From positions 1 through 41,500 of the forward strand of contig CACZNV010000034.1 of assembly GCA_902782645.1 (NCBI GenBank): a DNA stretch of 41,500 bases, written 5' to 3'. Source of the DNA: an uncultured Ruminococcus sp. (GTDB lineage: Bacteria > Bacillota > Clostridia > UBA1212). The position numbers were made by a program, and so were the translations under genes. Below the pieces are notes generated by a model. That model searched no databases. It was given only the letters and a program-made list of their open reading frames with translations, and was not told where the DNA came from. Within the stretch, counting starts at the first letter, position 1. The number at the start of each line of letters is the position of its first letter. This document shows, piece by piece, positions 1 through 7,789 of this stretch.

Positions 1-2
1 AT

Positions 3-227
3 CTTGCAGTCCTTCCTGCATATAGGCATAGCGGATTTGGTAAAAGATTATTGGAGCATGCATATGAAACTGCAGGAAATCAAGGATGCAAGCTCATAAA
101 CATAGGGATTGTTGAAGAAAACATACGGCTTAGGAAATGGTATGAACAGAACGGAGCTATACATACCGGAACTAAAAAGTTTGATTTCTTTCCGTTTACA
201 TGCGGATATATGGTAAAAGAACTATAA
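3..227 (+). CDS. GNAT family N-acetyltransferase, C-terminal part (5' end outside window)
   Basis: An open frame enters from the left edge and ends at the TAA at 225-227, giving the last 74 residues of a protein whose start is not in the window. Early in the fragment is a typical acetyl-CoA-binding motif A (a P-x-Y-R-H-S-G-F-G-K-R-L-L sequence, matching the R/Q-x-x-G-x-G/A pyrophosphate loop). It is followed by an N-I-G-I-V-E-E-N-x-x-x-R-K-W-Y-E-Q-N-G motif B stretch typical of GNAT enzymes. The family transfers an acetyl group from acetyl-CoA to an amine; the substrate cannot be read from this end. The next gene starts 17 nt after the stop and shares its orientation, so the two may be cotranscribed. 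Confidence 0.8.
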   Translation, partial: LAVLPAYRHSGFGKRLLEHAYETAGNQGCKLINIGIVEENIRLRKWYEQNGAIHTGTKKFDFFPFTCGYMVKEL

Positions 228-244
228 GGAGTGGCTTTAAGATA

Positions 245-706
245 ATGATAAAAGTTTTATTCGTCTGCCACGGCAACATCTGCCGCAGCCCTATGGCGGA
301 GTTCTGCCTGAGAGATCTATTGGCGAGAAACAACATCGCCAATGTCTCCGTGAGTTCCGCCGCCACCAGCGCCGAGGAAATCGGCAACCCTGTCTATCCG
401 CCTGCCCGGCAGAAGCTCCGGGAGCAGGGCATTGACCCCTCCGGAAAGCGTGCGAGGCAGATATCAAGGAATGATTATGAAAAGTATGATATAATCGTTG
501 CGATGGAGCGCTACAATCTGCAGAACATGCTGAGAATCATTGGCGGTGACCCGGAGAACAAGTTCAGGCTCCTGATGGACTACACAGACACGCCGGGGGA
601 CGTTGCCGATCCGTGGTACACGGGCGATTTTGACGAGGCCTGGCGCGACATCGAAAAAGGCTGCTCGGCGATGCTCGAGCGGATTAAAACGGGCAAGCCG
701 CTCTGA
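245..706 (+). CDS. Low-molecular-weight protein-tyrosine phosphatase
   Basis: The 153-aa product has the normal length of the LMW-PTP family. The P-loop CHGNICRS lies at residues 8-15, with nucleophile Cys8, the conserved second Cys13 and phosphate-binding Arg14. The general-acid Asp is D122 in D-P-W; most family members have D-P-Y/F. I chose the ATG at 245 because the conserved M-I-K-V-L-F-V-C strand begins there and AAGGAG (226-231) precedes it; an in-frame ATG at 200 would add 15 unconserved residues and overlap the upstream gene. These enzymes dephosphorylate tyrosine residues, or in Firmicutes also arginine residues (YwlE type). Which activity applies here cannot be decided from the sequence. 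The gene sits 21 nt ahead of the DUF3810 gene. Confidence 0.93.
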   Translation: MIKVLFVCHGNICRSPMAEFCLRDLLARNNIANVSVSSAATSAEEIGNPVYPPARQKLREQGIDPSGKRARQISRNDYEKYDIIVAMERYNLQNMLRIIGGDPENKFRLLMDYTDTPGDVADPWYTGDFDEAWRDIEKGCSAMLERIKTGKPL

Positions 707-727
707 CGGCCCCGCGGGAGACACAGC

Positions 728-1915
728 TTGAAAAAGTTTTTTGAGTTTTTCAAAAAGAACAGGGTGCGGAAGATATTGGCGGCAGTGCTGGGCTTCTCGC
801 TGATAAGGCTTCTTGCCTCCTTCGCGGTCTACCTGCTGGCGGCGGGTCACGGCAGCTTTGTGCGCTCGGTCTACACCGAAAAGATATTTCCCGTGATCAC
901 ATCGCCAATGAAATTCGTCGCCTCCCTCTTCCCCTTCTCCGTGGGCGAGGTCCTTCTGATCGCTGCAGCTGTGCTTGCCCTCTCAGGGCTCGTCTTTTGC
1001 TTTGCCCGCTGGATTTACCTTGGCGTGCGCAAAAAAAAAGGGACCAAGGGCTTTCTGCGGCTTCTTGCCGTTGTGCTGACGGTCGGAATTCTTGTCGGCG
1101 GCAACTTTTTTGTCTACGGCGCGCTCAACTACCGCTCGCTCACGTTCAAGGAGGTCACAGGCATTGAGGTGACCCCGGCAAAGACAGACGAGCTTGAGCA
1201 GCTTTGCCTATATTTAGGGAGAAAAGCCACGAAAGCGCGGAGCGTTCTCACCGAGAACGATGAAGGTGTGATTTGCGACGCGCGCTCCGACTACGACATT
1301 CTGAAGGCTTCGACAAAGGGTTTTGCGACCGCCTCAAAGGAATTCCCCTGCCTAAAGGGCTACCTCGTTGCCCCCAAGCCGGCAATTTTTTCCGAGATGA
1401 TGGCCTGCGAGCAGATTGCCGGCATCTTCCCCATCGTCTACACCGAATCCATCGTCAACGTAATCGCCCCGGTCTACGACACGCCCTTCACTGCCTGCCA
1501 CGAGCTTGCCCACCAGCTTGGCTTTGCCCAGGAGGACGAGGCGAATTTCATTGGCTTCATCGCCGCAATCGCCAATGACGACCCTCTCTACGTCTACAGC
1601 GGCTACTACAACGGCTTCTCCTACGCCATGAACAAGCTCCGCTCCTACGACCAGGACAAATGGGCCGCCGTCTGGAGCGACCCCGACATCGACAGCGAAG
1701 GCATTTCTCGCGACATGCGACACGCCAATTCAATCTGGGACGCCTACAAAAAGAAGGCCCCGGTGATCAGCAGAATCTCCGAAGCCGTCAACGACACCTA
1801 CCTCAAAGCCAACGACATCAAAGACGGCACCTACAGCTACGGCAGGATGGTCGACCTGATGCTGGCCTACTACCGCAGCAAACTCCCCGCTGCAGTCAGC
1901 GGTTCCGAAGACTGA
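728..1915 (+). CDS. DUF3810-family membrane protein with HELAH zinc-peptidase-like motif
   Basis: The 395-aa protein starts with TTG at 728, preceded by GCGGGAG seven bases upstream. Three hydrophobic segments fall in the first ~135 residues (about 16-40, 55-95 and 110-130), followed by a long extracytoplasmic or cytoplasmic domain. That domain carries H-E-L-A-H at residues 258-262 and, a few residues on, Q-E-D-E-A-N-F, an arrangement of zinc-metallopeptidase type (His258, His262, Glu259 as catalytic base, a downstream acidic residue as third ligand). This matches the architecture I know as DUF3810, whose function is undescribed. It is probably cotranscribed with the phosphatase gene. No clear terminator is visible after it. 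Confidence 0.8.
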   Translation: MKKFFEFFKKNRVRKILAAVLGFSLIRLLASFAVYLLAAGHGSFVRSVYTEKIFPVITSPMKFVASLFPFSVGEVLLIAAAVLALSGLVFCFARWIYLGVRKKKGTKGFLRLLAVVLTVGILVGGNFFVYGALNYRSLTFKEVTGIEVTPAKTDELEQLCLYLGRKATKARSVLTENDEGVICDARSDYDILKASTKGFATASKEFPCLKGYLVAPKPAIFSEMMACEQIAGIFPIVYTESIVNVIAPVYDTPFTACHELAHQLGFAQEDEANFIGFIAAIANDDPLYVYSGYYNGFSYAMNKLRSYDQDKWAAVWSDPDIDSEGISRDMRHANSIWDAYKKKAPVISRISEAVNDTYLKANDIKDGTYSYGRMVDLMLAYYRSKLPAAVSGSED

Positions 1916-2000
1916 TTATTTCCATTCAGTATTTTAAACCATCTTCTTTCTGTACCCCGGTCAAATATGCATGAATGCGATGTTGGCTCCTACTTTTTTG

Positions 2001-2029
2001 TTGACAATATAACGGTATGCCGTTATAAT
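2001..2029 (+). promoter_or_regulatory. Consensus promoter with embedded 20-bp operator palindrome
   Basis: TTGACA (2001-2006) and TATAAT (2024-2029) are both perfect and spaced 17 bp. The spacer and -10 hold a perfect inverted repeat, TATAACGG-TATG-CCGTTATA (2008-2027). The downstream gene starts at 2051 and encodes an XRE-type DNA-binding protein, so autorepression through this palindrome is the natural reading. Confidence 0.85.
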
Positions 2030-2050
2030 TTAGTGAGGCAGGTGATAAGA

Positions 2051-2620
2051 ATGACTTTAAGCGAAATAATCAATCAAAAGAAGATATCTAAATACCGCGT
2101 AGCAAAAAACTGCGGAATTCCCTACACCACGCTGAATGATATCTGCAACAATAAAACTGTGATTGCCAAATGCAGCGCCGAAACAGTGTATAAACTCGCA
2201 AAAGAGCTTGGCGTATCCATGGAAGCCCTACTTGAGCCTTATCTCATACCCCGGCCGGATTTCGACCTCTTTAAAAGCAATGTTTGTCACCGCTTGAAAG
2301 AGCTGGGAGATATCACTTTTTTAATTGAAACAATTCAAAGCGGCGATATTATGACCTATTACAACCGATCGTGGTATCCTGAAAGTCTGTACCTGCTCGC
2401 CATGGTTGATTACATCAGCAGAATCAATAAAATACCCCTTTGCGATTCATACAACGAACTCCGCAAGGCAAAACTGAAAAAGCCGGTTTACCCGTCAAGT
2501 ATTATTGCCGCATACGCCGTATCAAAGGACGACAGTGTCAAGGAAAAGGCAAAAACCGCATCAATCCCGGAATTTTTGCGTTTTAACATCATCGAAAGCG
2601 AGGTAAGAAATGTCTACTGA
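2051..2620 (+). CDS. XRE-family HTH regulator (antitoxin-like partner of DUF6036 protein)
   Basis: The 189-aa protein has an N-terminal helix-turn-helix at about residues 1-60 (L-S-E-I-I-N-Q-K-K-I-S-K-Y-R-V-A-K-N-C-G-I-P-Y-T-T-L-N-D-I pattern). The C-terminal region of ~120 residues has no motif I recognise. The ATG at 2051 is chosen because AGGTGAT stands just upstream and the HTH starts there; the frame is open further upstream but crosses the promoter. The gene ends inside the next one (11-nt overlap with 2610), a translational coupling typical of two-gene toxin-antitoxin units. The 20-bp operator in its own promoter supports an autoregulated antitoxin role. Its partner is truncated, so the unit is probably no longer a working pair. 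Confidence 0.8.
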   Translation: MTLSEIINQKKISKYRVAKNCGIPYTTLNDICNNKTVIAKCSAETVYKLAKELGVSMEALLEPYLIPRPDFDLFKSNVCHRLKELGDITFLIETIQSGDIMTYYNRSWYPESLYLLAMVDYISRINKIPLCDSYNELRKAKLKKPVYPSSIIAAYAVSKDDSVKEKAKTASIPEFLRFNIIESEVRNVY

Positions 2621-2957
2621 GAACTCAACTGTATTTAAAAAAGACAATCTTGACTTTTACTTAAAAGAACTCGCAAAAGAATACAAAAAACTTGTCGGCA
2701 AAAAAATGCCTGCAGAAATTATATTGATTGGCGGCGCAGCAATTGTCGAAAGCTATGGCTTTAGGGATATGACAACCGATGTTGATGCTATCATCACAGC
2801 ATCCTCTGCAATGAAGGACGCAATTAATCTGACAGGCGACCGTTTTAATCTTCCTAACGGATGGTTAAACATGGATTTTCAAAAGACCGCTGCATATAGC
2901 GGTGCCGTTGAACACCTCGGCCGTTCTGAATTGAACACCTTCGTCGCTCAAAACTGA
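2610..2957 (+). pseudogene. DUF6036-like nucleotidyltransferase fold protein, truncated by IS21 remnant
   Basis: The N-terminal ~97 codons contain the nucleotidyltransferase-like core: I-L-I-G-G-A-A followed by a T-T-D-V-D-A-I metal-binding strand (residues ~44-66), as in the DUF6036/AbiEii superfamily of toxin-like proteins. From about 2901 the frame runs into the end of the IS21-family remnant, so the last ~18 codons are element sequence and the C-terminal half is missing. No continuation was found on the right side of the element. The ATG at 2610 overlaps the XRE gene, with GAGGTAAG just upstream. A truncated protein of this fold is unlikely to be active. Confidence 0.78.
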
Positions 2958-3085
2958 ACACCTTCGTCGTTGCTGCTGTACATTGACAAATTAATGATTT
3001 TGGAGCATCATAGAGTTGCTTTTAGCCGTACGGGGGGATAGGGCAACGCTGAGGAGCGACCTGAGCACCTGATACGGGATTTGGC

Positions 3086-3165
3086 GGGAAGAGTGATACT
3101 GTACGCCGCTCACGGCAGAGAATCGCTCTTCTTTTTTTGACCTGTCATACAACATCACTCTTCCC
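3086..3165. repeat. 12-bp inverted repeat inside the IS21 remnant
   Basis: GGGAAGAGTGAT (3086-3097) is exactly complementary to ATCACTCTTCCC (3154-3165), around a 56-nt loop that contains a small hairpin with a T-run (about 3118-3138). It lies in the non-coding part 3' of istB. It could be a transcription stop within the element; its function is not established. Confidence 0.6.
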
Positions 3166-3224
3166 GGAAAATCTTAATGCGTTAAACCTCGGGTTCGGGC
3201 AGAGCCCGATGAGCCGTAGGCTCC

Positions 3225-3509
3225 TTACGCTTTTTCCTCTTTGACTCCTTTTCGCTTACGCATAGATTCTTTACAGTCAATTACGATATTATATGAGTCA
3301 TGAACGATGCGGTCGCATATTGCGTCTGCGAGTATTGGATCTCCGATTTTGTCCCGCCAACCAGGAACATCAAATTGAGAGCAGAAGATTGTTGACGCCT
3401 TTTTGTATCTCGCCTCAATTATTTCAAGCAGATCACGAGCTTCAGTTTCCTTTAACGGGTAAAGCAACCACTCATCAAGAATGAGCAATTGGTCATATTC
3501 TTGACCTCC
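3225..3509 (-). pseudogene. istB: IstB (IS21 helper ATPase), C-terminal fragment
   Basis: The frame encodes L-L-I-L-D-E-W-L-L (the Walker B strand of IstB), then E-A-R-D-L-L-E-I-I-E-A-R-Y and F-C-S-Q-F-x-x-x-G-W, ending in a basic tail. This is the last ~90 residues of the IstB helper ATPase, which is normally ~250 residues; the Walker A domain is absent. The coding frame is open only up to 3509. Just before it stands a ribosome binding site and an ATG in another frame (RBS near 3505-3510, ATG at 3494-3496). This suggests that the deletion joined the start of the upstream istA gene to the middle of istB. It cannot support transposition alone. Confidence 0.85.
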
Positions 3510-3690
3510 TTATGTTGTATTCACGCTCTTGCGTGTAGCAACATATTACCGCCTGTATTATCGGTGTTCAACTTTTCCGACGATACTGTTCAGTTTTGAA
3601 CGACGAGGGTGTTCAGTTTTCGGCGTTGCAACTGTTCAATCAGTGCGGCCGAAGTGTCCAGTTTGGTGCGCTATATTCAGCTTTTATTCC

Positions 3691-3742
3691 CTTGATTTTC
3701 GCCACAGAGTACATTTTTTTATACTCTGTGGCGAAAATCAAG
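3691..3742. repeat. Perfect 21-bp inverted repeat at the AbiEii truncation point
   Basis: The 21 bases at 3691-3711 are exactly complementary to those at 3722-3742, with a 10-nt loop containing seven T. The right arm contains the stop codon and last codon of the truncated AbiEii gene. The T-run sits in the loop rather than after the stem, so it is not a standard terminator. A hairpin end of a lost mobile element, or an inverted duplication formed when the locus was deleted, fits better. Confidence 0.85.
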
Positions 3743-3854
3743 CGTTTATTTCAGAAATAGCCTTCAGCACGATATCCTGACCAACCTTTAATTGAGCATT
3801 CTGCTCGTTGTATCCGGATGCTTTATTCTTTTCGATTTCTTCATATAGATTCAT
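3738..3854 (-). pseudogene. AbiEii-type nucleotidyltransferase toxin, 38-codon N-terminal stump
   Basis: The frame starts with an ATG at 3854-3852 that overlaps the stop codon of the preceding AbiEi-like gene (T-G-A-T-G). It reads M-N-L-Y-E-E-I-E-K-N ... L-K-V-G-Q-D-I-V-L-K-A-I-S, the usual N-terminus of AbiEii-like type IV TA toxins, which are normally ~280-300 aa. It stops after 38 codons at the arm of the 21-bp inverted repeat. The nucleotidyltransferase core is gone, so the toxin is dead. Identification rests on the N-terminal pattern and on the gene order with AbiEi. Confidence 0.7.
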
Positions 3855-4339
3855 CAGAGCACCTCCAATTGTATCATGTTCATAATCCTGGCGCTGCTTT
3901 TAAACATAGCTGCATAATCCTCAACAAGTCCGAAATCCATCTCGAAGGAAATCTTGCGGTAGTTACCTATGATCTCCTTATAATAGTCCATCGGTATTCT
4001 GGACTTAAGCCTCATAAGTTCAACCAGCATTCGCTCCTTATCATATATACGGATGCTGGAGTTATTGTATTGTATCTCTGTGATACCGGTGTAAATGTTA
4101 GTATAAATGTTGGTTTCAAACATTTCATCTTTCATGAAGAACTGCACGACACGTGGATCCTTTATCCTTGTATCCGTTCGTTTGGTCGCGAGATAGTAAC
4201 GGTCCGGGATTACGTCAGTCAGCGAATGGTAGTAAAATGCACTTTCTCCGGTGAAGACAGTTTTAGGGTATTTTCGCATGATTATATCTGTTTCGGAAGC
4301 ATTCCTCTTGGTAGAATGTATTCCTGATTCCGCTTTCAA
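3854..4339 (-). CDS. AbiEi-like type IV antitoxin, possibly 5'-damaged
   Basis: The 161-aa product contains the antitoxin-like stretch F-T-G-E-S-A-F-Y-Y-H-S-L-T-D-V-I-P and later Y-D-K-E-R-M-L-V-E-L, which I associate with AbiEi-type proteins. These neutralise AbiEii and repress their own operon. Its stop overlaps the AbiEii stump start by 1 nt. The start is doubtful: the frame begins with TTG at 4339, about 29 nt from the nearest good ribosome binding site (AGGAGG at 4369-4374). A closer ATG at 4350 is out of frame and stops after five codons. A frameshift or loss of the native start is therefore possible. The gene sits just downstream of the RiPP cluster on the same strand. Confidence 0.6.
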   Translation of the reverse strand: MKAESGIHSTKRNASETDIIMRKYPKTVFTGESAFYYHSLTDVIPDRYYLATKRTDTRIKDPRVVQFFMKDEMFETNIYTNIYTGITEIQYNNSSIRIYDKERMLVELMRLKSRIPMDYYKEIIGNYRKISFEMDFGLVEDYAAMFKSSARIMNMIQLEVL

Positions 4340-4388
4340 TTTCTTAACATATACAAATGAACGCTATTCCTCCTATAATATATCTATT

Positions 4389-6194
4389 TTAGGGTAAATC
4401 GTCTGCTTTGAAATAAAACTTTTTAATCGTACACTCATAATCTTCATTTTCAATGAAAGGGCAATCTCCATTGTAATCAGCAGGATCAAAACGGATTCCA
4501 CCTACATACCCAAACCAATTTGTGTTGGTGCTCATGTCAATTCTATACGTATGGAACTCACCATCCGGCAATGTTTCGAATTCAACCATCCAATCATTAC
4601 GCCATATACTGCTAGCAACACTCGTAAAAAAAATCTGTGCCTTGTTACTCGTCCCTGTTATCTTCATTTCTATAAATATATTTTTAAAATGATTCGCATT
4701 TATACCGTACCCTAATTTAAACAGGTATGGATCCTCATCTGTTATAATAAAGTTTAACTCTCGGTTAATGCTTTTTGCAGATTCCATTTGGTGAACGTTG
4801 TCAAATATTTCACAGAGTTCTGGGTCATATACTGATTTTGAAACATCCTGCCCTGGGAGAGGAATAACATTTACGGTGAACTCAACAGGAGTCATTGATT
4901 GGCATTCAATTTTACGAATTATCATTGGCGGAATAGAAATGCTCTTAAGAACACGATATTGCTCTAAATCGGTTTTAATATTATAAACATATTTGTCATT
5001 CACAATCATGACAACATCATGACATGGATAATCGTCCATCCCGTTTATAAAATCTATTTTGCAAGAGTATACCTCAGGATTTACTATTATTTGTTGATCA
5101 AATTTATCATTATTATGAGTATTAGTCTCATTATCAAGTTTAATCTGATAACTGAGTATAAATTGATTATTCAGCTCTTTTTTTGAATACGTCAAAGATT
5201 TCAGCTTATACAAAATGTGGGGTAACACATCAAGTTCGACACTGTATCCATGTTCCAATGCTTTCTTTAATTTGCATCTATATTCGTCATCCTGACAAAG
5301 AACCGATGGGAAACGGCCACTTTTAGTCTGATACTTCATGTTTAACAGTCTGATTTTCTCTAAATCATCTGCAACTTTTCCAAACTTATCTATCAATTCA
5401 TGTAGCAACGGCTCAAGATTGTACTCATTTTCAATATAAAGCAATCTATCGTGTAAGTGTTTTTTATGCTTTATGAAATCATGTATAGTCTTATAGGATA
5501 AACTACATTCGGATGAATTTAGTTTATCCAGGAGCATTTGGTATATCTGAATTCCATAACAAATATTGGGATTATTATACAATTCTCCTCTAGGTGAGCT
5601 GTACCACTCGCACTCTTTTTCACAGCTGATATAATGCGATAGGTTTTTAATGAAAAGATCCGGATGGAAATCTCCTTGAAAAGAAACTTTTGGTTTAATT
5701 GTTGTAAATGTTTTATGCAAAGCATCTATACTGCCACCTTGCATATAATGATTCCTTATTTCGTACGCAGCTTTTACTAGTTCATTTGCATCAATATCAA
5801 CTATAACTTGTCCTCTCATTATATCAAAGAAAATGCTTTTAAACTTTTTTTTGTCCTTATCGTATTCATATATGATTAGTGGATGAACAAAATGATTGCT
5901 AAAATATCTTTTCGATGCTGATATGTAAAACTCATCCACCCAAAGTATTACAAATTTATCAAACATAATTTCTTGTTCTAATAATTCTTGCATATTCCTA
6001 ATGTCACCTATTTTATATTGTGCTATAGTATCAAACAGACCATAAAAATCTACATTGTCGACATAGTCAACAATGTCACCATACATCATAATATTGACAA
6101 ATCTCTCAAGAATCCATCCCTCTTGGCTAGACCGACTGAGGAACGCCAATAAAGGATTAATTTGCATGTAAGTACTCTTATTCGTATGACTCAT
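4389..6194 (-). CDS. BtrH_N-like protein with C-terminal beta-sandwich domain, end of RiPP operon
   Basis: The 601-aa protein is the last gene of the proposed cluster. Residues ~80-150 read W-V-D-E-F-Y-I ... H-F-V-H-P-L-I-I-Y-E-Y-D-x-x-x-x-x-F ... I-D-A-N-E-L-V-K-A-A, the pattern of BtrH_N-type papain-like folds. In butirosin biosynthesis BtrH moves an acyl group from an ACP to its acceptor. The His of H-F-V-H (101-104) is present, but no Cys occurs before residue 191, so the usual papain-like nucleophile seems missing or replaced. Residues ~300-460 are unassigned. Residues ~465-601 look like a carbohydrate-binding type beta-sandwich (G-E-F-H-T-Y-R-I-D-M ... W-x-G-Y-V-G-G-I-R-F-D-P). An ACP gene two genes upstream supports an acyl-transfer role, which is inference. 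Confidence 0.55.
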   Translation of the reverse strand: MSHTNKSTYMQINPLLAFLSRSSQEGWILERFVNIMMYGDIVDYVDNVDFYGLFDTIAQYKIGDIRNMQELLEQEIMFDKFVILWVDEFYISASKRYFSNHFVHPLIIYEYDKDKKKFKSIFFDIMRGQVIVDIDANELVKAAYEIRNHYMQGGSIDALHKTFTTIKPKVSFQGDFHPDLFIKNLSHYISCEKECEWYSSPRGELYNNPNICYGIQIYQMLLDKLNSSECSLSYKTIHDFIKHKKHLHDRLLYIENEYNLEPLLHELIDKFGKVADDLEKIRLLNMKYQTKSGRFPSVLCQDDEYRCKLKKALEHGYSVELDVLPHILYKLKSLTYSKKELNNQFILSYQIKLDNETNTHNNDKFDQQIIVNPEVYSCKIDFINGMDDYPCHDVVMIVNDKYVYNIKTDLEQYRVLKSISIPPMIIRKIECQSMTPVEFTVNVIPLPGQDVSKSVYDPELCEIFDNVHQMESAKSINRELNFIITDEDPYLFKLGYGINANHFKNIFIEMKITGTSNKAQIFFTSVASSIWRNDWMVEFETLPDGEFHTYRIDMSTNTNWFGYVGGIRFDPADYNGDCPFIENEDYECTIKKFYFKADDLP

Positions 6195-6353
6195 AGACGA
6201 TTTTACACCTATTAAAGATGTTTAACCTCCCTCTTCCTTATGATTACTTGACGTAGAGATTGACTGCTATCTTAGAGCTAACTTTTTATACATTCTAAAG
6301 TCCACTCGAAGACCATTGTTTTGATGATCTGGATAATTCGTCTTAGCATATTC

Positions 6354-7784
6354 TTACCCCAAAATATTTTTGTTAAGCCACTCAAGGAAAGAATCATTTT
6401 TGCCAGTCCTGCCTTGGATAATTTCAGAAATATGAGTTGTTCTCTTTAGATATTCTATCATTTGTTCTTCAACACTTCTTCCAATCACTCGACAAGAGAC
6501 CGAGAACAACATAAGAGTGTTCCCATCTACTACCATTGTTCCTATCAATCCATAATCATTAATACTATCTCGGTAGTATACAGAATAGGTTTGACCTATA
6601 CGATTTGAAAGCTCCCTTATAGTTAATCGAGATCCATTTGTCCTTTGGTTTGTCCTCATAGACAACTCTGATATCCTACTTAGTTCAAAATCCCGTGCAA
6701 TATGGATATCTACCAGACCAGCAGAATCCTTTCCATAATGCTTCATGCTTTGCATATTTCTATAGTTTGAAACCCTAATGTCTGCAAGAGCTTGCTTCTT
6801 GGGATTAAGTTTAAAGCACGATAACTGTTCGTAAATGGTGTACGAATCAAACAAAATTGACTGAACATCTGGAACTAAAGATGTCATCTCATTTATCTCA
6901 CACTCTGAATCATCAATAAACACAATACTATCCAATGAAAGATTTAAAATGGTGGAGATTTCCTGAATATTCTCTGCTTTATTCCTATAATTCGCTTTAA
7001 TAACAGAAAAAAGCTCTTCTCGTAATATCATTCCATTATGGTGGGCAAGGACATCGCGAATGCTTTTTTCGCTATTTTTTGTGCAAAGACATAGAATTGT
7101 TCCGCTATTGTACATCTGTAGAATAAACTTCTGAAAAGTTGAGTATTTTTTCGATATCATTATTCCTTCTATCCCGTTCTCATTTAAAACTCCATCCCAC
7201 AGCACTCCATCACAGTCAAGTACTATGCACTTGGGTGTTCTACAGTAAGTTACGCAGTACTGACAATAGATTTCCCTAACTATCTCCTCGATAGTTCTTT
7301 TTGAATATGGTGAACTCCAGCGATACCAGCCTTTATCATTGTAAGCGTTTTTAATCCCGATGCCAGCTATAATTCTCTTAAAATCTAGAAAAGAGTCATC
7401 TGCATCAATAATATCTGCCAGAAATAGATTCAGCTTATCCACTATACCATTGCAGGGAAGAATGTTTCCAAATATAAACCTATCCTTTCGGTTATAATCA
7501 TCAAAGCCTAGCCACATTATTTTTCCTTTACTCTTCTTTCTTACGCTGTCATATATTTCTTTGCACTTATCCATAATAATGTCAAACTGTTCCAGACTAG
7601 GATTGCCAGACAATTCTTCAAGGTTAATATGCAACAGCACCAGTTCACTCTCTACAGTGTCTACCATGCTGAGATTGTTTAGATATATAAACGTGAATTT
7701 AGATTTGTCTAAAAAATAGAATCTAAACGCATTTTTTAGATACGGTTCAAAATAGATATTGCTTATAACTGAAATACTTAACAC
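6354..7784 (-). CDS. FkbH-like HAD-family enzyme (glyceryl/acyl-ACP formation)
   Basis: The product of 476 aa has the FkbH core: L-D-C-D-G-V-L-W-D-G, with the two HAD aspartates at about residues 190 and 192, and F-I-D-D-S-E-C-E-I-N-E-M downstream. A C-terminal GNAT-like segment includes S-C-R-V-I-G-R-S-V-E. Known FkbH proteins dephosphorylate 1,3-bisphosphoglycerate and load the glyceryl group on an ACP phosphopantetheine. An ACP gene lies directly upstream, which fits. The frame can start at TTG 7793 (overlapping the ACP stop), but GGAGG at 7795-7799 is correctly spaced for the GTG at 7784, which I prefer. About 160 bases without a convincing gene separate it from the BtrH-like gene. Confidence 0.85.
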   Translation of the reverse strand: MLSISVISNIYFEPYLKNAFRFYFLDKSKFTFIYLNNLSMVDTVESELVLLHINLEELSGNPSLEQFDIIMDKCKEIYDSVRKKSKGKIMWLGFDDYNRKDRFIFGNILPCNGIVDKLNLFLADIIDADDSFLDFKRIIAGIGIKNAYNDKGWYRWSSPYSKRTIEEIVREIYCQYCVTYCRTPKCIVLDCDGVLWDGVLNENGIEGIMISKKYSTFQKFILQMYNSGTILCLCTKNSEKSIRDVLAHHNGMILREELFSVIKANYRNKAENIQEISTILNLSLDSIVFIDDSECEINEMTSLVPDVQSILFDSYTIYEQLSCFKLNPKKQALADIRVSNYRNMQSMKHYGKDSAGLVDIHIARDFELSRISELSMRTNQRTNGSRLTIRELSNRIGQTYSVYYRDSINDYGLIGTMVVDGNTLMLFSVSCRVIGRSVEEQMIEYLKRTTHISEIIQGRTGKNDSFLEWLNKNILG

Positions 7785-7789
7785 CGCAA

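Larger units (their letters stand above)
2901..3670. mobile_element. IS21-family element, internally deleted remnant
   Basis: Both ends carry related inverted multiple terminal repeats. The left end (2901-2970) and the reverse complement of the right end (3563-3670) share C-T/C-G-G-C-C-G-x-x-C-T-G-A-x-T-T-G-A-A-C-A followed by repeated T-G-A-A-C-A-C-C-Y-T-C-G-T-C-G and C-A-A-A-A-C-T-G-A-A-C units. Tandem terminal repeats of this kind are known for the IS21 family. The only coding content is the C-terminal third of an IstB ATPase (minus strand), so istA and most of istB have been deleted. I could not find a convincing target-site duplication. The exact ends are estimates within about 10 bp. 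Confidence 0.75.

Noticed and set aside
3691-3742. Bidirectional terminator at the AbiEii stump
   Set aside because: The T-run is in the loop and no U-tract follows either arm, so standard termination is unlikely.
6278-6349. 23-codon minus-strand frame between the FkbH-like and BtrH-like genes, as a second precursor peptide
   Set aside because: It has no good ribosome binding site and its sequence lacks the Cys-rich pattern; it may be a chance frame.
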